Source: Cryphonectria parasitica EP155
Lineage: Eukaryota; Ascomycota; Sordariomycetes; Diaporthales; Cryphonectriaceae
Direction of reading: 5' to 3'
Assembly (NCBI RefSeq): GCF_011745365.1
Contig: NW_024468916.1
Location: 2,587,630 to 2,651,629, forward strand
Length of the DNA: 64,000 bases
How positions within the stretch are numbered: position 1 is the first letter of the stretch; each line of letters opens with the position of its first letter. Under the pieces are notes generated by a model. It was given only the letters and a program-made list of their open reading frames with translations, did no database searches and was not told the DNA's origin. The position numbers and the translations under genes were made by a program. Below, one piece after another: positions 56,342 to 64,000 of the stretch.

Positions 56342-59300
56342 GTTGGGGCCGTCCAAGTAGATGTCCGAGGATGGGATATGGACAGGAGAAGGAAGAACTC
56401 AAGAGGAGTGAACAACGAAGTGCGTGAGGAAAGGGAAGAAATAAAAATAATAATAACGGGATGGCAGAGACTTGGGCCAGCGGGTATAAACGAGTGCAGC
56501 TGACCTAGTCCTGGAAGTAATACAACGAGGGTAGGGTTATAACGAGGCAAGGTCTGCCCGATGACGACCGCAGTTGGATACGTGACATGGAGCGGGAAGG
56601 AAATGTGTGAGGACGGGAACACGGGTCAAGGTGTTATAAAGATGAGAAACCTCGTGGCTTTCCGCCTCGACCCCCCTTTCCCCGAAAGAGAGCTGGAAGC
56701 GTTGCGTAAAAAGCTGGCTAGAGGCGTGAGGCTGGCTGGGTTAGGGAGCCAAAGACAGAATCGTCTTACACTCGCTCTAGATCTGTTCGCCGCGGGCTGG
56801 AGTGGTCTAGTCAGAGGTCCCGAACAGACTATTCGACGCCCTCAGGACCCAGTCACCAAGTCACAAGCGGCGCCCAGAGCTCTCCGGCCCTGGCGACTAA
56901 TACGAAACGACGAACAACAAAATTGTAAATGAAAGGGTGGGGCTGCGAACAGCCGGATACTAACGATGGTGGTAGAGAGAGAGCGTGTGTGTGTGCGCGA
57001 GAGAGCGAGAGAGAGGGGGAGAGAGCACAGAACCTTGCAACAGTGCGCTGCAGGACGAGAAGCAAGCTGACCAGGAACAAAGTAACTTCCCAGAGTCGTA
57101 TGTGCGAGGGGTAGGGTAAAAAGTGTGCGAGGACGGATAGTCCGGCATCACACCCTAGTTGACAATGATCTGATCGAGTCCCGATCCACACTGTATAGTA
57201 GTATCTGGGCGCCTGGGCTTCTCCTCTCTTGTCTCCGAGAGAAGGGATATAGAGGTAGGAGAGGAAGAAAAAAAGACAATGGCGCCGCATACCGGGATGG
57301 GCGGTGTGGAACCGCCTGTCTAAGTGGTGCTGCCCAGCCCAGCCCACGCGTGGAGATGATGAGCCCAGGGGTATGTGCTCAATTTGGGTTGACCCTGTCC
57401 AAGTGGGTACTCCTTCACCCATGGGGGATCTCTCAAGGGATATGAGCTGGACCCCAAGGCCCAAGGCCCCAAGACCCAAAGCTGAAAACCATGATATCAC
57501 AAGTCCAAAAGCCCAGACGCCCTTGAAGGCAATAGAGACGTTCGGAACAGGACATACCCGATCCAATGAGTCCTTCGAGCCTGCGGGCCGAGAACTTGAG
57601 AGACAACCCGATAAAGAGGATGCCATGAGAAATTTGGAAGAAGGGAAGCTATAGAACTTTTGGTCAGCCCCTCACGAGAGAAAAGCTACATGGTCAAAAC
57701 GAAGGGAAAGGGCGGGGCAGAGCAAGACAGTGAATTGCCCTGACATGTTGAACTGCCCTCGAGACGGTCCTCCGCATGACGGTACTGCCACGACCTCCAC
57801 GAGTTGTTTTCCAATCGGATTGTTTCTCTCAACACACCTCCCAAGCAGGCTTCCACCTGGCAGTCTGGCGCCATGACGGTGGAGTGCGTGTGGTAGCGTG
57901 CATTGTCGGCGGGCGGCATGTATACGGAGAGTGCCCAAGATAGTAACCTTTGGATGTCACCTTCGGATGGCGACACGCTAGACAAGTGTGCAGAAAAACC
58001 CTTGCGCTCAGCACCCAACAGAACAGAGCCGCGTTGTCTAGGCATGAAACCAGGGGAGAGGCGACTGGCTGGGAGAAGCGCTTGGCTTAGGCTGCAGTGG
58101 ATAGGAGTAAAAGAAGAGTCTGACAAGACACAGGAGTAGAGCCCCAGGTCGACCTCGGAACCGAAAAAGAGGGTCGTGGTGTACCAAAGTACATACTAGG
58201 GTACCGTGGTACAAGAAGGTACGAGGTGCATAGTACTACTACTGCATGGGATGAGCAGGAGCCCCATGCGCTGTTTCTGCGTCTCTTCGTGTATGCGCAT
58301 GAGGTGCCGCCAAGCTCGTTTAGATGCATGGTGGGGTCACCTTTTTCTTCGATCGCCGCATGGGCAGCGGGGCCCATGGCTTCGGCTACCTAAATTTGAC
58401 TTCACCTTACCCCTCCATTCCTCTTCTGGATAGAAGCTATGTGCATCTCTTTTTTTTTTCTTTTTTTTTCTCCGTTCTGCACGCCTCCTTTCTTTCTTAC
58501 GCTTGTCCAGCTCGGAACTAGACAGCCCCTCCAGCGGTTCGGCCTTAGCCACGAAGTTGCACTCTAAATTACACGTGGGGCGGCTGGGCAGTCGCTTCCT
58601 ACTACTTCTGTACTATGTACGAGAAGGAGAGAAAAAGAGAAGAAAAAAAGATGGAGACCCACGCTAAGTCGGACCACCACGAACAAAATAAGAGAGAATT
58701 CAGAACATTAGGCTGCAGCTTCTTTTGCACTCTCAAGCGGCTGAGACGAGTGCTGAGCACGTACCGCGCGGGCCAGAGCCAAAAAGAGGCGTCTGACTCG
58801 GAGATTGCAGCGACCCTAGTATTTGAGAGTTTCTGCTGGATACGAATTGCTTTGACCCTAAAGAAACTCCCAAGCCTATTAGGCTATTCGGGTCATCTGT
58901 TTCTCTCTCACCATAACCGCCTGCAAAAGACTACCAGACTACCACCACCCTACACCCTTCTTGCAGTGTTTGATTGCCCTGGGCGACGTCAACCGGTGAA
59001 ATGGGAAAGAAGGGGCTGTGGCTGTGGAAGGAGCTGCGCTGTTTCGTCGTTGCCAGCTGAATTGAGTCTGGGCGTAGGTTCCCGCTAGTCCAGCACTGAG
59101 CTAGGCCTGGGCTGGGCTTCAGGGCCTTTCCTTTGTTCCTGCCGCACTCAGATTGAGACAGACCATTTGCGGGCTGTGCAGTTGGTGGTAAGTAATGCCA
59201 AGCGCTACCGTCTCCGCGCTGCCCGCCTGTGAGAACGTGAGGCCTCTGTGTTTCTCTATGCACGTTCTGGACCGCCGCTGTGCCCCTTGACAAGCTTCAA

Positions 59301-59709
59301 AAGGGTCTTATGGCCTGAGTGATGCCCTTTCGGCATATCGTGACTGCCGTTCCTGGTAGGTCGAGGTTCGAGACGGGTGGCTCTCTAAACATTTTTCTTT
59401 CTTCGTCACTCTCATCGCGTTTCAACTCTTTCTCTGTCTGGTCTGGGTGGCAAGCCTTTTTCTCTTCTTTCTCTTCCACGCCGTCGTCGACGTTTAGGGA
59501 GGTCCACTGGACCAGACCCAAAGGCATTCTTCAGCTCCGTGCTTCAGCTCTGTGTTGCGAAGGAAGTTCCCTGCCCCAACCGAACTATCTTTTGGAACAA
59601 CAATACAAATCCGTGTCTCCATTTTTTAACCTCGGATCGACTGCCGAAGTACACCACCCCAAGTCATCCTTCTCTGGTCCTGTCTGTCGGCGTCATTGTC
59701 AGACAGATC
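56342..59709. promoter_or_regulatory. Divergent interval between agd3 and ega3
   Basis: About 3.4 kb with no gene that I can support. It should contain both promoters. GAGA tracts occur near 56973-57028 and T-rich runs near 58448-58470. Longer open frames, such as that at 56853-57626 on the minus strand, consist of repetitive low-complexity sequence and lack family features. The last 400 bases before the ega3 ATG are a pyrimidine-rich leader. Confidence 0.55.
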
Positions 59710-61038
59710 ATGTCAAACGCTGGCAGTGCTCCTCTCCATTCTTCACACAACGAGCACAACATTGCATCTGGTGGAGACGGCCTGGGTAGCGGAGCAGCAG
59801 CACCACCACCGCCACCACCACATACACATCCTGCCCAGCTTCCGCCATCGGCTCCCGGCTCCGCTATGTCGGCTCCCAGCGCTAAGTTCGAAGTCATGGA
59901 CGACGGCGGTCGGCACCGTGCCCGGCACTCCAAACGCTGCATCGTAATCTCTGCCCTCGTCGCGGCCGTCGTTGTCCTTGCGCTCGCGTTAGGCCTGGGT
60001 CTTGGTCTCGGTCTGCACCGTGGCGGCAGCGGTGGCAGCGGCAGCAGCGGGTCGTCCTCGTCGTGTACAGACACGGGCAACTGTACTACGGGCCCGGCCA
60101 ACTCATCCGTTCCGGTCTTCGCATCGGATCACGTAGCATGGCAGATCGTGCTGAGCCAGACGCTGACGCTCGACAATGAGACTAAGGATGATGCCACGCT
60201 CGTCACGCCAAACCAGACAACCTCGCCCAACGTGACGGTCTTTGATATCGATATGTTCTTGCACCAGAACCTCTCGGTGGTCCAGGACCTCCGCGCCCAA
60301 GGAATGCATGTCATCTGCTACTTCAGCTCTGGCTCGTACGAGCCGTACCGGCCAGACTCGTGGAAGTTCCACTCGGATGACCTGGGCAACGAACTGGACG
60401 GCTGGCCTGGCGAGTACTGGCTGGATCTGAACAGCAATAATGTCCGCAATATCATGATCTCCCGCATCGAGATCGCCGCCCAGATGAACTGTTCAGGAAT
60501 CGACCCTGACAATGTCGATGGCTACGTGAGTCCTTTCCCGCCCCCCTCCCAGGCATATTTCATGTATCAAAGTCCATGTGTCAAGTACGTTAGATTGCTG
60601 ATGGTCGCTCCCCACCCTGTACAGGATAACGATAACGGGCTTGGCCTCACCGAGGACGACTCGATCAATTTTGTGCAATTCCTCGCCAACGAGGCAGCAT
60701 CACGCGGCATGATGACGGGTCTGAAGAACGCGGGAGGCATCATTGACGACGTGCTTGACTACGTCCAGTTCTCGGTCAACGAGCAGTGCGTTGAGTACGA
60801 CGAGTGCGACATGTTCCAGGCTTTCCCCAATGCCAGCAAGCCGGTCTTCCACATCGAGTACCCTGCCGGTGATGACGACACAGCCAAGGCGTCCTTCGAC
60901 ACCAGCACCGTCTCCCAGTACTGCGACGTGGATCTGACATCAGGGCAGAACGGCTTCAACACGGTCCTCAAGTACATGAATCTCAGCGGCTGGGTTCAGT
61001 ACTGCGACGACAAGACCTTCACTACTGATGGATTTTAA
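59710..61038 (+). CDS. ega3: Ega3-like GH114 endo-alpha-1,4-polygalactosaminidase
   Basis: Exons 59710-60525 and 60625-61038 (409 residues; GTGAGT donor, TACAG acceptor, phase 0, joining NVDGY to DNDNGLGL). The open frame reaches further upstream without an ATG, so MSNAGSAP is the start. A cytosolic Pro/His/Ser-rich tail of about 75 residues is followed by a single membrane segment (about 77-102, CIVISALVAAVVVLALALGL) and a Gly/Ser stalk, making a type II membrane protein. The GH114 domain begins near 138. It shows FDIDMF (Asp179, Asp181), HVICYFSSGSYEPYRPD, GWPGEYWLDL (Glu235) and GIDPDNVDGYDNDN, then FHIEYP near the end. In A. fumigatus, Ega3 is membrane-bound and cleaves GalN-rich galactosaminogalactan; by analogy, this enzyme would trim or release the polymer. 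Confidence 0.88.
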   Translation: MSNAGSAPLHSSHNEHNIASGGDGLGSGAAAPPPPPPHTHPAQLPPSAPGSAMSAPSAKFEVMDDGGRHRARHSKRCIVISALVAAVVVLALALGLGLGLGLHRGGSGGSGSSGSSSSCTDTGNCTTGPANSSVPVFASDHVAWQIVLSQTLTLDNETKDDATLVTPNQTTSPNVTVFDIDMFLHQNLSVVQDLRAQGMHVICYFSSGSYEPYRPDSWKFHSDDLGNELDGWPGEYWLDLNSNNVRNIMISRIEIAAQMNCSGIDPDNVDGYVSPFPPPSQAYFMYQSPCVKYVRLLMVAPHPVQDNDNGLGLTEDDSINFVQFLANEAASRGMMTGLKNAGGIIDDVLDYVQFSVNEQCVEYDECDMFQAFPNASKPVFHIEYPAGDDDTAKASFDTSTVSQYCDVDLTSGQNGFNTVLKYMNLSGWVQYCDDKTFTTDGF

Positions 61039-62297
61039 GAAAAGGGAAAAGAAGAAGAAAAAATTATATTACTAAATGGCATCCAACCTTGAAATGAAAG
61101 AACAGTTCGTTCAGACCTGAGTTTGGCGGTCCTCTCTGCAAACCAGCGTGTTTGTCACTCAAAATATTCACTTATACTTTATCGTAAAAGTCATCGTTCA
61201 TAGACACCATCTTTTTTTAATAAGACATTAAAGTCATTATACAAATTCTCAATTCAAACATTTTACGAATAATGCGCCCACCCCAGTTCAGTCTGCATTG
61301 CATGGTGGTTGGGGGTGGCTGGTGGCGTGTTAAGAAAACACACAACCCCCCCCGGCGGCAGGGTCGCATCCACAAGGCGCCACAGTCCATTGGGGCAGCT
61401 GGCAGTCGGCAGTTGTCACATGGCTGATGATGATGCCCCCCATTCACGATGACATCCAATGCCGGCAGGTGATGATGGTCTGCTGCTCGTCTGATTGAGA
61501 TCCTGGGGAAGGAGCCAGCGCGAGGGAAAGGGTGTTGAGCAGCAGGAGCAATTTCTCATCTCTCCCTCCTTCCAAGACTTGTCCTCTCACCAACCAACCA
61601 ACTCCTTTTCCCCCCATCCACCACCTCCCCTCACAGCCATCGCGCGACACAACCTGCACCCTTCCCAAAGAGTTGGTTGTTCAGCAGCAAATAGCCACAA
61701 ATGACACAAGAGATGACACTACATATTTACCTTGCAGCAAGATGGATGGTCTAGACCCCCTTTTCTCTCTTTGTTATCCGCGATAAGGCAGAGAAGGTTG
61801 GTAGTGGCGCCCTGTGGACACGCTTCCCGAGGGCTGAGCCCCTCTTTTTTCTCCTTTTTTCCTCTTTCTTTTCTCTTTCCTTCTGCGCCTACTATAGCAC
61901 TGTCCACCCAGGCCTGATCTGGACTGGCAGGTGGGCGCTTGAAGAGCACACGGGAGAGGGACTGGGGCGAAAGAAAGAAGAGGGATGAGGAGGGCAAGGA
62001 GAAAAAGGAGAGGAGGGGGAAAAAGGGCGGAAACTACTTTATGACGATGCGGCTGAGGAAGAGGCGAGGATGAAGGTTTCCCTCTAGTACATACTCCTTC
62101 TCCTCCTTCAACTACTACTACCACCACCGCTACCACTACTAGACCAGTGTGAATCCCTCGCGCAGCCGCCCTCAACTCGTCCCAAGACCGACTCGTCACT
62201 CACTTACTGATTCGCGCATAGCTACTAGAGGCACATAACCTTGGTTTGTCTCACCACACATCGCAAGCGCATCTACCATTCGCCAAAGCGATCTGCA

Positions 62298-62335
<38 letters not shown>

Positions 62336-62389
62336 TGCGTGTGTGTGTCTGTGTGTGTGTGTCTGTGTGTCCCGTCTTCTTTTGTCGTG
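61039..62389. other. Interval between ega3 and sph3
   Basis: About 1.35 kb between two plus-strand genes. It holds pyrimidine-rich tracts, an AT-rich stretch near 61050-61260, a TACTACCACCACC stretch near 62115-62135 and the TG microsatellite at 62302-62334. No gene is supported. It probably contains the ega3 3' UTR and the sph3 promoter. Confidence 0.6.
62302..62334. repeat. (TG)n microsatellite in the sph3 leader
   Basis: A TG dinucleotide run that, with imperfect TG repeats up to about 62370, ends about 20 bases before the sph3 ATG at 62390. In the frame of the gene it would read as Cys-Val repeats, but no ATG precedes it. Confidence 0.93.
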
Positions 62390-63722
62390 ATGACCACCAC
62401 CAGCCAGCACCCCAGGGCCTCGAGCCCGGCCACAATAGCCAGCAGCAGCAGCAGCAGCAGCGGCGGCGGCGGCGGCACGGTGAAGCCCTTCATCCTCGTA
62501 CCACTGTACATCTACCCAACCCCAGAGACTTGGGCACCCCTTTACCGCGCGGCAGATGCCCAACCCGACCTGGATTTTTACGTGGTGGTGAACCCGGCCA
62601 ACGGGCCCGGGCTGGGTGCCCTGCCGGACGCCAACTATGTGGACGCGCTGGCGAGGCTGACGGCATTGGGCAACGTGCGGGTCATTGGCTATGTCCACTG
62701 CAGCTACGGGCGGAGGCCTGTTGAGGACATCGTGGCGGATGTGGAGGCGTATGCACGCTGGGAAGGGGAAATGGGCAAGGTCGCCGAGGATGGAAAGGTG
62801 AGATGAGACTTCCACTTACCAACCACGTTCTTTGCCCTTTTCTTTTTCTCAAAAACCCCCACCGCCCCTTGATGAGGCGCACGGGAAGTTGGTCCTTGTC
62901 TATGTGTGTCATCGCGTATGTGCCGCCGCCCGCCATGCAACAATATGTGTGCATCGAGGCGGTCTGACGAATTGTGTGCCGTTGAAGTCTCAGCCTCACG
63001 AGGCATTGCTATTACACGGGAAGAGAGCAGAATAAGAAAAGCTGACGTGGGACCTTGTGTTGGGTCATTCCGCTTTCGTACAGACTATCGTCGTGGACGG
63101 CATCTTCATCGATGAGACGCCCTCCAGCACCGAGTTTGTGGAGTACCTGGCAGCCCTGGCCAACGCTGGCAGGACGATCCTGAACCGGAACGTACTCGTC
63201 CCCAAGATGGTGACGACGGCAACGGCTGGGGCTGAGGGTGGTGAGGCTGTCGCAGCAGAAGCAACAGCAGAAGGAGGAGGAGACGGAGACTCTGCTGTGC
63301 CGGCGGTGACGACGAATGCAGACGACAGCGGCGCCACGCTGCAGCCCCCGTCGTCTTTCCCCGCGAATGGCGGCGCCATCACCCCTTCTGCCTCCAGCGC
63401 TGTAGTCATCTACAACCCGGGCGTGGTGGTTGACCCCATCTTTTACCAGGCAGCCGACTACATCGTGGCCTTTGAGAACGCGGCGCAGCAGTGGGTGAAC
63501 CCTGTGGTACGGCAGGGCTTTGCGCGCCTTCCGCGGGCGCTGGTGCGGCGGTCCGTCGCCGTTGCGCACAGCAGCGCGCCTGGAGAGGTTGTCCAGTTGA
63601 GCAGACGGGCGGCTGAGGCAGGTTGTGCCGGCCAGTTTGTCACCAGCACCCCCGGGTACACGGCGTGGTGTTCGCACTGGGACGAATTCGTCGGAGAGAT
63701 GGCGGGGCGGGCGCCGGTCTAG
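62390..63722 (+). CDS. sph3: Sph3-like spherulin-4 (GH135) glycoside hydrolase
   Basis: Exons 62390-62797 and 63084-63722 (348 residues; GTGAGA donor, TACAG acceptor, phase 0, joining AEDGK to TIVVDG). After a Ser/Gly-rich start come the spherulin-4 blocks: FILVPLYIYP, WAPLYRAA, FYVVVNPANGPG, RVIGYVHCSYGRRP and the active-site strand VVDGIFIDETPSS (Asp141, Asp146, Glu147). GRTILNRN then precedes VIYNPGVVVDPIFYQAADYIVAFE. In between is a Gly/Ala/Glu-rich insertion of about 70 residues (174-243). Sph3 family enzymes hydrolyse galactosaminogalactan and are needed for its synthesis in A. fumigatus, where the protein has an N-terminal anchor. No signal or anchor is visible here, so either the start is wrong or an upstream exon is missing from my model. 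Confidence 0.85.
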
Positions 63723-64000
63723 AGGTACCTGCGTCTTGTGTGTGTGTGTGTGCGCGCGCGTTCTTGGTGTCTTTCTGTCTCTGTCTTACCTCGTTATTCT
63801 TCACTATTCATCAACTACTTACTTGTGGAAACTGGCCGGAGGAGGGGGGAGGAGAGAGAGAGAGAGAGAGAAGGAGACTATTTGGAAAGCATACACCCCC
63901 TCCCCCCTTCACCGCTCTCCTGGCCCCTCCCTTTGAACGAGACCATCGACAAAAAAGCCTGCGCCTTTTCATCGGCGACCACAGGTTCTGTTCAGCACTG
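63723..64000. other. 3' flank at the window edge
   Basis: Past the sph3 stop there are a GT/GC tract (63737-63760), a GA run (63855-63871) and C-rich DNA. No coding sequence is seen before the window ends. The next gene of the polysaccharide set, if syntenic, would start beyond this point. Confidence 0.6.

Noticed and set aside
56853..57626. A 257-residue minus-strand open frame between agd3 and ega3
   Set aside because: It is made of repetitive Leu/Ser/Gly-rich sequence derived from GA and AC tracts and has no domain or good start context.

Overview
The window is nuclear DNA from a filamentous ascomycete, most probably a Sordariomycete. It has GC-rich exons split by short GT..AG introns, a Zn2Cys6 regulator, long low-complexity fungal versions of NOT4 and SIP5, long intergenic stretches and many microsatellites. 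There is no bacterial-style operon structure and I recognise no rRNA, tRNA, CRISPR array or intact transposon. I find 18 protein genes. Ten need splicing, and the models below were built by hand from splice signals and reading-frame phase.

Layout. 0-6 kb: a D-2-hydroxyacid dehydrogenase, convergent with a Zn2Cys6 transcription factor that is divergent from a cyclase-family hydrolase. 7-8.3 kb: an unknown low-complexity protein. 9.6-17.3 kb: complex I 30 kDa subunit, divergent from the CCR4-NOT ubiquitin ligase NOT4 (four exons, one 879-nt intron). 19-31 kb: a dimeric alpha-beta-barrel protein, an amidoligase-like protein, a GFA/CENP-V zinc protein, an MFS sugar transporter and an extended SDR epimerase/dehydratase. 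32-38 kb: the small membrane proteolipid PMP3, then SIP5. 38-46 kb: a BAHD/trichothecene-acetyltransferase-like enzyme, a small secreted NTF2-like protein and an ARA2-like aldo/keto reductase. 48.6-50 kb: a secreted protein with three PAN/apple-like repeats.

54-64 kb holds the most interesting set: an Agd3-like extracellular polysaccharide deacetylase (minus strand), then on the plus strand an Ega3-like membrane-anchored GH114 endo-alpha-1,4-polygalactosaminidase and a Sph3-like spherulin-4/GH135 hydrolase. These are three of the five gene types of the galactosaminogalactan (GAG) exopolysaccharide cluster known from Aspergillus fumigatus, in the order agd3-ega3-sph3. The other two, the UDP-glucose 4-epimerase uge3 and the glycosyltransferase gtb3, are not in the window; uge3 could lie just past base 64000. 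The set suggests that this fungus makes and partly deacetylates a GalNAc-containing adhesive polymer.

The gene-poor gaps (for example 45.7-48.6, 50.0-53.9 and 56.4-59.7 kb) hold microsatellites, homopolymer runs and pyrimidine tracts but no gene I can support.
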